From: an uncultured Clostridia bacterium
GTDB lineage: Bacteria; Bacillota; Clostridia; Oscillospirales; Acutalibacteraceae
Direction: 5' to 3'
DNA length: 48,953 nt
Assembly (NCBI GenBank): GCA_946627725.1
Contig: CAMOVW010000002.1
Location: 1-48,953, forward strand
In this document: one piece after another, positions 7,859 through 17,010 of the stretch
Numbering within the stretch: the first letter of the stretch is position 1
Layout: every line of letters begins with the position of its first letter
Made by a program: the position numbers and the translations under genes
Notes under the pieces: generated by a model
The model's database searches: none
Told to the model about the DNA's origin: nothing
The model's input: only the letters and a program-made list of their open reading frames with translations

Positions 7859-8908
7859 ATGTTCCGTGCAGACCGGGCGCGCGTCGCTTCGGCGGCGGCT
7901 GCCGTTATCGTGTGTATCGTGTTCCTGTTTTCCGCCTGCGGCGCCGAGAGCGCTTCCGGTTCTTCTTTCGCCATGGGCAGCGTGCTTACCGCCCGCATCT
8001 ACGCGGACGCCGACGCCGCCCAGCCCGTACTGAACGATATTTACAGCGGCGTTAACGCGCTGGACCGTCTGATTTCCGCAACGGACGAACAGTCTGAAAT
8101 TTCCCGCCTCAACGCTTCCGGCAGCGGGGTTTGCAGCGAAGATACGCTGCGGGTACTCAGCGATAGCCTTGCGCTGTGCCGCGCGCTGAACGGCAGGCTC
8201 GATATCACGCTCGGCGCCGTTACTTCGCTCTGGGGCTTTGCAGGGGATGCGCCCCGCCTTCCCGCGGCGGAAGAGATCTCCGCCGCCCTGCAAACCAAAG
8301 GCCCCGATAAAGTACAGATCAAAAACGATACCGTAACCCTGGGCGGGGGACAGAAGCTGGATCCCGGCGCGGTGGGCAAGGGCGCCGGCTGCGACGTCGC
8401 CTGCGGCGTGCTGAAAAACGCCGGCCTGCCCGCGGTGATCTCTTTCGGCGGCACGGTGCTGCTTTACGGGCAAAAACCCGGCGGCAGCTGGAGCGTGGGC
8501 CTGCGCGATCCCTTCGGCGGGCAGCAGGATTATTTCGCCACCCTCTCCTTCGCCCCCGAAACGGGCGACAGCGCCGTATTCATCTCCACCTCGGGCAGTT
8601 ACGAAAAAACCTTTACCGAAAACGGCAAAACCTATCACCATATCCTCGATCCCGATACCGGCTATCCGGTGGAAACGGATCTTATCGCCGTAACCGCGGT
8701 GGGGGAAAACGGCCTTACGGCGGATGCGCTCTCTACGGCGCTGTTCGTAAACGGCCTGAACGAGACCTCCCTCGGCTGGATAAATTCCCATCTTACAGGC
8801 GCGGCGTTTGTGTTTTCCGACGGCCGCGTGTACGTCACACCCGGGCTGCGGGACGCGTTCTCGCTTACCGACGAAGCGCGTTTTACTTTAACCGAGAACT
8901 ATGATTGA
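7859..8908 (+). CDS. apbE: FAD:protein FMN transferase, lipoprotein ApbE
   Basis: 349 residues from the ATG at 7859, preceded by AAAGGAG; in-frame ATGs upstream lack an RBS. Signal peptide with lipobox LFSAC (Cys27), so it is anchored on the outer face. ApbE motifs include the DPGAVGKGAGCDVA region, GGTVLLYG and HHILDPDTGYPV. The enzyme transfers FMN from FAD to a threonine of target proteins. Here the obvious targets are RnfD and RnfG, encoded downstream, whose acceptor motifs are intact. It is the first gene of the Rnf operon, and its stop codon overlaps the next gene by 8 nt. Confidence 0.95.
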   Translation: MFRADRARVASAAAAVIVCIVFLFSACGAESASGSSFAMGSVLTARIYADADAAQPVLNDIYSGVNALDRLISATDEQSEISRLNASGSGVCSEDTLRVLSDSLALCRALNGRLDITLGAVTSLWGFAGDAPRLPAAEEISAALQTKGPDKVQIKNDTVTLGGGQKLDPGAVGKGAGCDVACGVLKNAGLPAVISFGGTVLLYGQKPGGSWSVGLRDPFGGQQDYFATLSFAPETGDSAVFISTSGSYEKTFTENGKTYHHILDPDTGYPVETDLIAVTAVGENGLTADALSTALFVNGLNETSLGWINSHLTGAAFVFSDGRVYVTPGLRDAFSLTDEARFTLTENYD

Positions 8909-9278
8909 CCGAATCAAACCGAAAAAGGCGGATCTGATCCTGATCCTTCTGCTGCTTGCCGCGGCGTTTTCGCTGCTGTTGGCGCGGGGGCGCGGCGACG
9001 CACTCACGGCGGAGATCACCGTAAACGGCGTATCCGAAAACAGTATCGATCTGCGCGCTGTGGAATCCCCCTATGATATCACGCTGCAAAACGGCGTGCG
9101 CCTGCATGTGGAGCCCGGCGGCATCTCCTTTGCCGAATCCGATTGCCGCGGCAAAGACTGTGTGCGCTGCGGCGTGCTGAAACGGGCCGGGCAGGCGGCC
9201 GCCTGCGTGCCCAATCAAACGCTGGTACTTCTTACCGGAAAACCGCAGAAAGGCGCGCCGGACGCGGTGAGTTACTGA
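8901..9278 (+). CDS. NusG domain II-containing small membrane protein
   Basis: 125 residues. An N-terminal membrane anchor (about 12-28) is followed by a beta-rich outer domain: AEITVNGVSENSIDL, then a conserved Cys cluster (SDCRGKDCVRCG) and ACVPNQTLVLL. This is the NusG-domain-II family found beside Gx transporters and ApbE/Rnf genes in Clostridia. Its function is unknown; accessory redox or flavin-related roles have been guessed from neighbourhood only. It overlaps apbE by 8 nt, and the next gene starts 2 nt after its stop, which indicates tight co-expression. Confidence 0.85.
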   Translation: MIDRIKPKKADLILILLLLAAAFSLLLARGRGDALTAEITVNGVSENSIDLRAVESPYDITLQNGVRLHVEPGGISFAESDCRGKDCVRCGVLKRAGQAAACVPNQTLVLLTGKPQKGAPDAVSY

Positions 9279-9279
9279 T

Positions 9280-9843
9280 ATGAAGACTGAAAAGCCTGAA
9301 AAAACAAAAATCGCCGCCGCTTCCGCCGCGCACAGGATCGCGGTCACAGGGCTGCTGGCGGCGCTCACCCTCGCCCTGTCTTTTGTTGAGCGGACGATCT
9401 GCGCCGCATTGCCGCTGCCGCCCGGGGTCAGGCCCGGGCTTTCCAACGTGGCGGTCATGTTCTCCTGTATCGCGCTGGGGCTGCCCTTCGCGCTGGGTAT
9501 CATTGTGGTGAAAGCCGGGTTCGTAATGCTTGTTTCCGGCGTATCCGCAGGGGCGATCTCGGTATGCGGCGGCGTTCTGAGCGTACTCAGCGTGGCGTTG
9601 CTGGCGCGGCTTGCCAAAAAAAGGCTCAGCTATATCGGCATTTCCGTTGTCAGCGCCGTGCTGCATAACGCCGGGCAGCTGATTGCGGCGTCGTTTCTGG
9701 TGGGCAGCGCGCTGTACTTATGGATGGCGCCCGTGCTGCTGATCTCCGGCGTTGCCTTCGGCGCGGTAACGGGCATACTGCTGAACGCCGTATTGCCGGC
9801 GCTGCTGAAAATCGTACCCCATGTTAATAAAGATAAATTATAG
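9280..9843 (+). CDS. Gx transporter family integral membrane protein
   Basis: 187 residues with about five membrane helices, matching the Gx transporter family (formerly labelled heptaprenyl diphosphate synthase component I). The typical LPPGVRPGLSNVAVMFSCIALG block near residue 45 is present, as is the paired NusG-II gene just upstream. The substrate is unknown; it resembles ECF S-components in size and hydrophobicity. Its place between apbE and rnfC suggests a link to flavin or quinone supply for Rnf, but that is inference from location. Confidence 0.88.
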   Translation: MKTEKPEKTKIAAASAAHRIAVTGLLAALTLALSFVERTICAALPLPPGVRPGLSNVAVMFSCIALGLPFALGIIVVKAGFVMLVSGVSAGAISVCGGVLSVLSVALLARLAKKRLSYIGISVVSAVLHNAGQLIAASFLVGSALYLWMAPVLLISGVAFGAVTGILLNAVLPALLKIVPHVNKDKL

Positions 9844-9879
9844 TTACTATCAACTTTTATATGAACGGAGGAAAAACCT

Positions 9880-11229
9880 ATGGGCAGTAACCGACCGGAC
9901 GCCATCTTAAAGGCCGTAAAAAAAGGCCGCGGCGGCGTTTTCGTTTCCCATCACAAGCTCACGGCGGATATGGAAACCGTGAGAATGCCCGCTCCCGAGC
10001 GGGTAGTATTGCCGATGCTGCAGCATATCGGCGCGCCTTGTACCCCTACGGTAAAGAAGGGGGATACCGTTGCCGTAGGGCAGGTGATCGGCGATTCCGA
10101 TAAATTTCTGAGCGTACCCATCCACGCGTCCGTTTCCGGCACCGTGGAAAGCGTGGCGGACGTAAAGCTGGCAAACGGCACCATGGCCCCCGCCGTTACC
10201 ATTGTAAGCGACGGCGAGATGCGGCTGTGCGAAGATCTCACGCCCCCCGTGGTCAAAAACAAAGAAGACCTTGTTAAGGCGGTGCGGGCTTCCGGCCTGG
10301 TGGGCCTGGGCGGCGCGGGCTTCCCTTCGTTTGTAAAGCTCACCGTTTCGCCGGAAAAGCCCATCGATACGCTGGTGGTAAACGCCGCGGAATGCGAGCC
10401 CTATATCACCGTGGACTACCGCGAGTGCCTTGAAAATTCGTGGAACATCCTCAACGGCGTATATCTGCTGGCGGAGCTGCTGGAACTCAAGCGCGTTGTG
10501 ATCGCGGTGGAAGATAACAAGCCCGAAGCCATCAAGGTGCTCAAAAACATCGCGGATCAGGATATCGACCGGGGCAACGTGGTGCGGCTGATGACGCTGA
10601 AATCCCGTTATCCCCAAGGCGCGGAAAAAATGATGGTGCTCTCCGCCACCGGCAGGGAAGTGCCTGCCGGGGGCCTGCCCGCGGACGTTGGCTGCATCGT
10701 GATGAACGTGGGCAGCGTGGCTTTTGTAAACAGGTATATTACAACCGGCAAACCGCTGGTGAGCCGTTCCGTCACCGTAAGCGGCGACTGCATCAAAAAT
10801 CCCATGAACCTGCGCGTGCCCATCGGCACCTCCATGCAGGATATTGTGGATTACTGCGGCGGCTTTGTAAAGGAGCCGGCAAAGATCCTCTCCGGCGGCC
10901 CCATGATGGGCACCGCCATCACCGATCTGAACGTGCCGCTGTTAAAGAGCAACAACGCGGTGCTGGCCTTCTCGAAAAAGGCGGCGGGCTTCAAAAAAGA
11001 AACCCCCTGCATCCACTGCGGCCGCTGCCACGCCGCCTGCCCCATGGGGCTGATCCCCACTGATATCGAAAAATACGCGCTGCTGAAAGACGCCGACACG
11101 CTGAATAAGCTGGGAACCATGGTATGTATGGAATGCGGCAGCTGCGCCTATTCCTGCCCCGGCGGCAAACCGCTGGTGCAGTATATGAGACTTGCGAAAT
11201 CCGTAGTGAGAGAGGCGGCGAAAAAATAA
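9880..11229 (+). CDS. rnfC: Rnf complex subunit C
   Basis: 449 residues. RnfC is the peripheral NADH-binding subunit of the ferredoxin:NAD+ oxidoreductase. An N-terminal barrel-sandwich region (about 25-110) precedes the NADH/FMN-binding fold (GLVGLGGAGFPSFVK, VVNAAECEPYI), a SLBB-like segment, and two [4Fe-4S] motifs near the C-terminus: CIHCGRCHAACP and CMECGSCAYSCP. The start at 9880 has a GGAGG upstream. The stop codon overlaps the rnfD start (TAATG). At 449 residues it is the short form typical of Firmicutes, without the long Ala/Lys repeats of proteobacterial RnfC. Confidence 0.98.
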   Translation: MGSNRPDAILKAVKKGRGGVFVSHHKLTADMETVRMPAPERVVLPMLQHIGAPCTPTVKKGDTVAVGQVIGDSDKFLSVPIHASVSGTVESVADVKLANGTMAPAVTIVSDGEMRLCEDLTPPVVKNKEDLVKAVRASGLVGLGGAGFPSFVKLTVSPEKPIDTLVVNAAECEPYITVDYRECLENSWNILNGVYLLAELLELKRVVIAVEDNKPEAIKVLKNIADQDIDRGNVVRLMTLKSRYPQGAEKMMVLSATGREVPAGGLPADVGCIVMNVGSVAFVNRYITTGKPLVSRSVTVSGDCIKNPMNLRVPIGTSMQDIVDYCGGFVKEPAKILSGGPMMGTAITDLNVPLLKSNNAVLAFSKKAAGFKKETPCIHCGRCHAACPMGLIPTDIEKYALLKDADTLNKLGTMVCMECGSCAYSCPGGKPLVQYMRLAKSVVREAAKK

Positions 11230-12239
11230 TGGAAGAACAAAAACTCTTTACCGTGAGCGCGTCCCCGCATACGAAATCCCCCGTTACCGTGCAGGGCATC
11301 ATGCTGGACGTGATCATCGCGCTGATCCCCGCCGGTATCGCCGGCGTGGGCATCTTCGGCCTGCGCGCGCTGGCAGTGATCGCCGTTTGTGTGGCCAGCT
11401 GCGTCGGCTTTGAGGCCCTTTTTGTAAAACTGCTCAAAAAGCCCATGTCCATAGGCGATCTCAGCGCCGTGATCACCGGCCTGCTGCTGGCGTATAATCT
11501 GCCGGTGGAGATCCCGCTGTGGATGTGCGTGATCGGCTCTTTTGTGGCCATTGTGATCGTAAAGCAGCTGTTCGGCGGCATCGGGCAGAATTTTGCGAAC
11601 CCCGCCATCACCGCGCGTATCGTGCTGCTGGTCTCCTTTGCCTCCGCCATGACGAACTTTACCGCCCCCAAGGTGCTGGACGCGGTTTCCACCGCCACCC
11701 CGCTGGCAACCCTGGGCGCCATCGACCGTGCAGGGGATATCGGTTCTCAGATGATGGCCGGCGGTCTGCCGAGCCTCACCGCCATGGTCTTCGGCGTGCG
11801 CGCCGGGTGCATCGGCGAAACCTGCGCCGTTGCGCTGCTGCTGGGCTGCTGCTGGCTGCTTGTGCGCCGCGTGATCAGCCCCATCATCCCGCTGAGCTAT
11901 ATCGGTACGGTAGCCGTACTGATGCTGCTGTTTTCTCATTTTGATCTGTATTATACCGCATACGAGCTTCTCAGCGGCGGTTTGCTGCTGGGCGCCGTCT
12001 TCATGGCCACCGATTATTCTACCTCCCCCATCAATAAAAAGGGCAAGCTGGTGTTCGGTATCGGCTGCGGCGTGCTCACCACCGTGATCCGCCTGTTCTG
12101 CTCGCTGCCGGAGGGCGTATCCTATTCCATCCTTCTGATGAACGTGCTCTGCCCGCTTATTGAAAAGGTCACCGCGCCGAAGTACTTCGGTTTTGTGAAA
12201 AAGAAAAAAGAAAAGAAGGCAAAGGAGGGCGCTGCGTAA
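11229..12239 (+). CDS. rnfD: Rnf complex subunit D
   Basis: 336 residues, starting at the ATG that overlaps the rnfC stop. It is a multi-pass membrane subunit carrying covalent FMN; the acceptor threonine lies in the DAVSTATPLATLG segment. FANPAITARIV and GATDYSTSPI-like segments (ATDYSTSPINKKGKL) are conserved across RnfD/NqrB. A Lys-rich tail ends the protein. It forms part of the membrane path coupling electron flow to Na+ or H+ export. The stop overlaps the rnfG start by one base. Confidence 0.97.
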   Translation: MEEQKLFTVSASPHTKSPVTVQGIMLDVIIALIPAGIAGVGIFGLRALAVIAVCVASCVGFEALFVKLLKKPMSIGDLSAVITGLLLAYNLPVEIPLWMCVIGSFVAIVIVKQLFGGIGQNFANPAITARIVLLVSFASAMTNFTAPKVLDAVSTATPLATLGAIDRAGDIGSQMMAGGLPSLTAMVFGVRAGCIGETCAVALLLGCCWLLVRRVISPIIPLSYIGTVAVLMLLFSHFDLYYTAYELLSGGLLLGAVFMATDYSTSPINKKGKLVFGIGCGVLTTVIRLFCSLPEGVSYSILLMNVLCPLIEKVTAPKYFGFVKKKKEKKAKEGAA

Positions 12240-12805
12240 TGACGAAAAAAGACATTGGCGCGATCCTGAAAACGGCGATATCGCTGTTTCTGATCTGCGC
12301 CGTGGCCGCAGGCCTTGTGGCCCTTGTAAACACTGTGACCGCCGAAACCATTGAACTCAACGGCATTGAAGAAGCGAATAAAGCCAAAAGCGCCGTGCTC
12401 CCTGCCGCGGAAAGTTTTGAAGACGTTGCTCTGGCGGACGGCTCCACCGGCTTTGTGGGTAAAAACGCCGCGGGCGAGACCGTGGGTTACGTGTTCTCCT
12501 CCTCCGCCAACGGCTACGGCGGCAAGGTGGGTATTATGACCGGCTTTGATACGTCCGGCGCCGTTACCGGCGTGCAGATCCTCGATATTGAGGAAACGCC
12601 GGGCCTCGGCATGAAGGCGAAAGAAAGCGCCTTCCTCGATCAGTTCACCGGCAAAACGGATGAACTTAAAGTAACAAAAACCGGCGCGCCCGCAAACGAC
12701 GAGATCCAGGCGCTCACCAGCGCCACCATCACCTCCCGCGCCATGGTAAAGGCGGTAAACGCCGCGCGGCTGTATTTTGCGGAAGTAACGGGAAAGGGGG
12801 AATAA
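12239..12805 (+). CDS. rnfG: Rnf complex subunit G
   Basis: 188 residues: an N-terminal membrane anchor (about 13-33) and an outer FMN-binding domain. The FMN attachment motif is ALTSATITSRAM, with the phosphoester-linked threonine close to residue 163. The GYGGKVGIMTGFD and ETPGLGMKA blocks are diagnostic of RnfG/NqrC. Flavinylation would depend on the ApbE encoded in the same operon. It starts in a TAATG overlap with rnfD and ends 3 bp before rnfE. Confidence 0.97.
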   Translation: MTKKDIGAILKTAISLFLICAVAAGLVALVNTVTAETIELNGIEEANKAKSAVLPAAESFEDVALADGSTGFVGKNAAGETVGYVFSSSANGYGGKVGIMTGFDTSGAVTGVQILDIEETPGLGMKAKESAFLDQFTGKTDELKVTKTGAPANDEIQALTSATITSRAMVKAVNAARLYFAEVTGKGE

Positions 12806-12808
12806 GCA

Positions 12809-13591
12809 ATGGCTGAAAAGAAAAAAATCAGTTACGGCCATGAATTCACAAAAGGCCTGTTGAAAGAAAACCCCGTGCTGCGGCTGGTGCTGGGCACCTG
12901 CCCCACCCTTGCCACCTCCACCAGCGTGGTAAACGGCGTAGGTATGGGCATCGCCGCCACCATCGTGCTGGTGTGCTCCAATATCTGCATCTCCGCGCTG
13001 CGCAAGGTGATTCCCTCCAAAGCGCGCATCCCCGCGTATATCGTGATCATCGCGTCCTTCGTTACCATGGTGCAGATGCTGGTAAAGGCTTTTGTTCCCG
13101 CGCTGGATCAGAGCCTCGGCGTGTTCCTGCCCCTGATCGTGGTAAACTGCATCATCCTCGGCCGCGCCGAAGCGTTTGCCGGTAAAAATCCCGTGCTTGC
13201 CAGCGCCGTGGACGGCCTCGGCATGGGCATCGGCTTCACCGCCGCGCTGTTCTGCATGGGCACCGTGCGCGAGATTTTGGGCGCCGGTACTTTCCTCTCC
13301 GGCATTCAGACCATGATCGGCTCCTTTGTGGATCTGGGCAGCTTCAACGGCTTTGATTTTACCCCTATTCTTGAAAAACTCCACCTTGCGCCCATGACGC
13401 TGTTCATTCTGCCCGCCGGCGGCTTCTTTGTGTTCGGCGTGCTGATGGCCTGCGTCAACAAGATCGCCGAAGGCAAAGGCCTGAAAAAGGCGGATCAGCT
13501 GGGCTGCGCCGGCTGCCCCTACGCCGCCGCCTGCGGCAAAACCGAGGCTGCCTGCGCCAATGAAACGGAAAAGGAGGCCGCCGCGCAATGA
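12809..13591 (+). CDS. rnfE: Rnf complex subunit E
   Basis: 260 residues, hydrophobic, about six membrane helices. The family blocks FTKGLLKENPVLRLVLGTCPTLA-like N-terminus, LPLIVVNCIILGRAEAFA and DGLGMGIGFT are present; RnfE pairs with RnfA to hold the membrane iron centre. The C-terminus has a Cys-rich tail (CAGCPYAAACGKTEAAC, about 232-250) beyond the membrane core, seen in clostridial RnfE but absent from NqrD; it could bind a metal. The 3' end overlaps rnfA by 4 nt. Confidence 0.97.
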   Translation: MAEKKKISYGHEFTKGLLKENPVLRLVLGTCPTLATSTSVVNGVGMGIAATIVLVCSNICISALRKVIPSKARIPAYIVIIASFVTMVQMLVKAFVPALDQSLGVFLPLIVVNCIILGRAEAFAGKNPVLASAVDGLGMGIGFTAALFCMGTVREILGAGTFLSGIQTMIGSFVDLGSFNGFDFTPILEKLHLAPMTLFILPAGGFFVFGVLMACVNKIAEGKGLKKADQLGCAGCPYAAACGKTEAACANETEKEAAAQ

Positions 13592-14208
13592 AATTTTATA
13601 TCGCATTGCTCATCATGGGCATTCTCACTTCCAACTTTGTGCTTTCCAAGTTTTTGGGCATCTGCCCGTTTCTGGGCGTATCCAAAAAGCTGAACACCGC
13701 AGTGGGCATGAGCGCGGCAGTCATCTTTGTTATGCTGCTGGCCACCGCCGCCACCTTCCCGCTGAACAAGCTGCTTGAAAAATACGACCTCGGCTACCTG
13801 CAGACCATCGTGTTCATCCTTGTGATCGCCGCGCTGGTGCAGATCGTGGAGATCGTGATGAAGAAGTATATCAAGCCCCTGTATAACGCGCTGGGCATCT
13901 ACCTGCCCCTGATCACCACCAACTGCGCCGTGCTGGGCGTGGTGATCCTGAACATCGATAACATCGCCGAATACGCCTCGCAGGGCGTCACCTACGGCTT
14001 CGGCCACGCTATGGTGAACTCTTTCGCCGCGGGCGCGGGCTTTATGCTGGCCATGGTGATCTTCGCCGGCGTGCGCTCCAAGCTGGAAACCGCCGACGTG
14101 CCGAAATTTATGCAGGGCCTGCCCATCACGCTGGTGGCGGCCTCCATCGTATCCCTGAGCTTCCTGGGCTTTACCGGTCTGGTGGAAGGTCTCGGGCTGC
14201 TGGGCTGA
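13588..14208 (+). CDS. rnfA: Rnf complex subunit A
   Basis: 206 residues, six predicted membrane helices, with SNFVLSKFLGICPFLGVSKK at the start and LPLITTNCAVLGVV in the middle. These are the paired half-motifs that RnfA and RnfE/NqrD-E share with inverted topology. It overlaps rnfE by 4 nt (ATGA) and is followed 12 bp later by rnfB behind a GAGGAGGTG-type RBS. Confidence 0.97.
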   Translation: MKFYIALLIMGILTSNFVLSKFLGICPFLGVSKKLNTAVGMSAAVIFVMLLATAATFPLNKLLEKYDLGYLQTIVFILVIAALVQIVEIVMKKYIKPLYNALGIYLPLITTNCAVLGVVILNIDNIAEYASQGVTYGFGHAMVNSFAAGAGFMLAMVIFAGVRSKLETADVPKFMQGLPITLVAASIVSLSFLGFTGLVEGLGLLG

Positions 14209-14220
14209 GGAGGTGCGCTT

Positions 14221-15024
14221 ATGAATCAGATTTTAATTGCTGTGATCATCGTTGCCGGCATCGGCATCCTTGCCGGCGCGCTGCTGGCCATCCTCTCTAA
14301 AATCATGGCTGTGCCGGTGGATGAAAAGGCCGCCGCGCTGGAAGAGATTCTGCCCGGCGCAAACTGCGGCGCCTGCGGCTTTTCGGGCTGCTCCGGCTAT
14401 GCCGCGGCCCTCTCCGGCGGCAAGACCGAAAACACCGGCCTGTGCGCCCCCGGCGGCAACGAGGTGAGCGCCAAAATTGCCGAGATCATGGGCCTTGCGG
14501 CGGAGAATATCGAACCCATGACGGCCCTTGTGTTCTGCCACGGCAACAACGATAACGCCAAAAAGAAAATGGTGTATTCCGGCGTTGCCAGCTGCAAAAT
14601 GGCCACCCAGCTTTTCGGCGGCGATAAGGCCTGCATCTACGGCTGCCTCGGCCTTGGCGACTGCGTAAGCGAATGCCCCTACGACGCCATTCAGATCTGC
14701 AACGGCGCCGCTGTGGTAAATCCCACCCTGTGCCGCGCCTGCAAACGCTGCGTCAACGTATGCCCCAAACATATCATAGAGCTTGTTCCCAAATCTCACG
14801 CCACCGCCGCCGTGCTCTGCAAAAACCACGATAAGGGCGCCCTTACCCGTAAAGAATGCTCCGTGGGCTGCATCGGCTGTACCAAGTGCGTAAAGGCCTG
14901 CCCCAACGGCGCCATCAGCATGGATAAGAACGCCGCCGTGGTGGACCACGCCAAATGTACCGGCTGCGGCGCCTGCGTCGAAGGCTGCCCCACCGGCGCC
15001 ATCGGGCTGATCATGAAAGACTAA
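14221..15024 (+). CDS. rnfB: Rnf complex subunit B, polyferredoxin
   Basis: 267 residues. An N-terminal membrane helix (about 5-27) is followed by the Fe-S domain CGACGFSGCSGYA...C (about 45-75) and a polyferredoxin region. Cys motifs are centred on GDCVSECPYDAI, CRACKRCVNVCP, CIGCTKCVKACP and CTGCGACVEGCP. RnfB takes electrons from reduced ferredoxin and passes them into the complex. It is the last subunit gene, giving the order C-D-G-E-A-B. No terminator is visible before uxaC, 26 bp downstream. Confidence 0.97.
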   Translation: MNQILIAVIIVAGIGILAGALLAILSKIMAVPVDEKAAALEEILPGANCGACGFSGCSGYAAALSGGKTENTGLCAPGGNEVSAKIAEIMGLAAENIEPMTALVFCHGNNDNAKKKMVYSGVASCKMATQLFGGDKACIYGCLGLGDCVSECPYDAIQICNGAAVVNPTLCRACKRCVNVCPKHIIELVPKSHATAAVLCKNHDKGALTRKECSVGCIGCTKCVKACPNGAISMDKNAAVVDHAKCTGCGACVEGCPTGAIGLIMKD

Positions 15025-15050
15025 CTCCTCACTTCAGAAAGGATTTTCTT

Positions 15051-16448
15051 ATGAAAGCATTTATGGATGAAACCTTCCTGCTCTCCACCCCCACGGCGGA
15101 GCGGCTGTTTGCGGCCTGCAAAAACGAGCCGATTTTTGACTGGCACTGCCATCTCTCTCCCAAAGAGATCTACGAAAACAAAACCCCCCGCGATATCGCC
15201 GAGCTGTGGCTGGGCGGCGACCATTACAAATGGCGCGGTATGCGTGGCTGCGGCGTCAGCGAGGATTATATCACCGGCGATAAAACGCCCTACGAAAAGT
15301 TTATGGCATGGGCGAAATGCATGCCGAAGTTCATCGGCAACCCCCTGTACCACTGGACGCATCTGGAGCTGCAGCGCTATTTCGGCATAACTACGCCCTT
15401 AAACGAAAAAACGGCGGACGCCATCTGGAACGAGGCCAACGCAAAAATCGCCGCCGGCGGCTTCGAGCCCCGCGCCCTGATCGAAAGATCCAACGTGGCC
15501 TGCGTATGCACCACGGACGACCCCGCCGATACGCTGGAATACCACGCCCTGATCGCTTCTGACGATAGCTTTCACGTGCAGGTTCGCCCTGCCTTCCGCC
15601 CCGATAAGGCGCTGGCGATCGCCGCGCCCACCTTTCTGCCGTGGCTGGCGCAGCTGGAAAAGGTTTACGGCGCGCCCGTAAAAACCTACGCCGCACTGAA
15701 GGCCGCCTTGCTTTCCCGCATCGATTTCTTTGAAACCATGGGCTGCCGCGCCACCGACCACGCCTTTAACCCCGTGCCTTTCCGCCGGGCAACCGACGCC
15801 GAGCTTGAGGTGATCTTTGCCAAGGTGCTGGCAGGGGGATGCCTTTCCAAAGCCGAAGCAGAGAGCTACCAGACGGAGCTGCTGCGCTTCTTTGCCGCCG
15901 AATACAAAAAACGCGGCTGGGCTATGGAGCTGCACATGGGGGCCATGCGCAACAACAACCGCCGCATGTTTGAAAGCATCGGCCCCGATACCGGCTACGA
16001 TTCGCTGGCGGACGACATGATGGCCGAAAAGCTCTCGCGTCTGCTGGATTCGCTGGATTACGAGGGCAATCTGCCCAAAACCATTCTGTTCACCCTGAAC
16101 CCGAAGGATAACTACGTGCTGGGCTCCATGCTGGGCAACTTCCAGAACGACGAGGCCGCCTCCAAGATCCAGTTCGGCACCGCATGGTGGTTCAACGATA
16201 ATATCGACGGCATGCGGGCGCAGATCGCCGCCCTCGGCAACCTGGGCGTGCTGGCGAATTTCGTGGGCATGGTCACCGATTCCCGTTCCTTCCTCTCTTA
16301 CCCGCGGCACGAATATTTCCGCCGCATCCTGTGCGAGTTCATCGGCAATCTGGTGGAAAACGGCGAATATCCCGCCGATTTCGAAACGCTGGAGCAGACC
16401 GTAAAGGATATTTCTTTCGGCAACGCCAAAGCCTATTTCGGGATCTGA
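15051..16448 (+). CDS. uxaC: Uronate isomerase
   Basis: 465 residues from the ATG at 15051, with AGAAAGGA upstream. It interconverts D-glucuronate/D-fructuronate and D-galacturonate/D-tagaturonate, the first cytoplasmic step of hexuronate use. Amidohydrolase-like metal site: DWHCHLSPKEI near residue 28. Other family blocks are GDHYKWRGMR, ELHMGAMRNNNRRMF, TLNPKDNYVLGSM and the C-terminal SRSFLSYPRHEYFRR. No other uronate gene is nearby. It follows rnfB closely without a terminator, so it may be read through from the Rnf operon. Confidence 0.96.
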   Translation: MKAFMDETFLLSTPTAERLFAACKNEPIFDWHCHLSPKEIYENKTPRDIAELWLGGDHYKWRGMRGCGVSEDYITGDKTPYEKFMAWAKCMPKFIGNPLYHWTHLELQRYFGITTPLNEKTADAIWNEANAKIAAGGFEPRALIERSNVACVCTTDDPADTLEYHALIASDDSFHVQVRPAFRPDKALAIAAPTFLPWLAQLEKVYGAPVKTYAALKAALLSRIDFFETMGCRATDHAFNPVPFRRATDAELEVIFAKVLAGGCLSKAEAESYQTELLRFFAAEYKKRGWAMELHMGAMRNNNRRMFESIGPDTGYDSLADDMMAEKLSRLLDSLDYEGNLPKTILFTLNPKDNYVLGSMLGNFQNDEAASKIQFGTAWWFNDNIDGMRAQIAALGNLGVLANFVGMVTDSRSFLSYPRHEYFRRILCEFIGNLVENGEYPADFETLEQTVKDISFGNAKAYFGI

Positions 16449-16482
16449 ACCGCTTTTTAAGCTTAACTTAACGCCCTGCGGA

Positions 16483-16488
16483 TATAAT
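16483..16488 (+). promoter_or_regulatory. Probable -10 element upstream of the CBS-domain gene
   Basis: A perfect TATAAT lies about 33 bp before the ATG at 16521. The matching -35 is weak (AGCTTA region around 16460), so the promoter is only likely. Confidence 0.4.
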
Positions 16489-16520
16489 GGTGTTAACAAC
16501 GATCTTTCGGGAGAATACCA

Positions 16521-16934
16521 ATGAATATCATGCACTTTTTAACGCCCAAGGCGCAGGTGGAGTATATGTTTAAGGAATCCACCGTGCGGCAGGGGCTTGA
16601 AAAAATGCGGTACCACGGCTTTTCCGCGATCCCCGTGATCGATAAAGAGGGCAAATACGTGGGCACCGTAACCGAGGGTGATTTTCTGTGGGCGCTGTAC
16701 AACAACCAGCACCCCAGCCTGAAAAAGCTGGAAAACACCCCGCTCACCTCCATCATCCGGCGCAGCTGGACCGCCGTGAACGCCGGCGCGGATATGACCG
16801 AGATCATGAACACCGCCACAAAACAGAATTTTGTGCCCGTGGTTGACGACCGCGATATGTTTATCGGCATCATCACCAGAAAAGCCATCATGCAGCATCT
16901 GGCCACCATACGCACCGTTCTGGCGGAGGAATAA
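16521..16934 (+). CDS. Tandem CBS-domain protein
   Basis: 137 residues formed almost entirely of two CBS motifs: residues about 7-55 (VRQGLEKMRYHGFSAIPVIDKEGKYVGTVTEGDFL) and about 75-130 (MTEIMNTATKQNFVPVVDDRDMFIGIITRKAIM). Such stand-alone pairs bind adenosine nucleotides and regulate partners or sense energy state. No partner is evident; the gene stands alone between uxaC and a terminator. RBS CGGGAGAA precedes the start. Confidence 0.93.
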   Translation: MNIMHFLTPKAQVEYMFKESTVRQGLEKMRYHGFSAIPVIDKEGKYVGTVTEGDFLWALYNNQHPSLKKLENTPLTSIIRRSWTAVNAGADMTEIMNTATKQNFVPVVDDRDMFIGIITRKAIMQHLATIRTVLAEE

Positions 16935-16941
16935 AAGAAAG

Positions 16942-16990
16942 ATCCACTGTGTTATTCCCTTACGGGTGCACAGTGGATTTATTGTTTTTT
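16942..16990. terminator. Terminator, usable on both strands
   Basis: 10-bp perfect stem ATCCACTGTG/CACAGTGGAT with a 17-nt loop, followed on the plus strand by TTATTGTTTTTT. On the minus strand a shorter T-rich run (TCTTTCTTTT) follows, so it can also end the TIR gene cluster. Confidence 0.85.
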
Positions 16991-17010
16991 ACGGAAAACA
17001 GATGTTTATG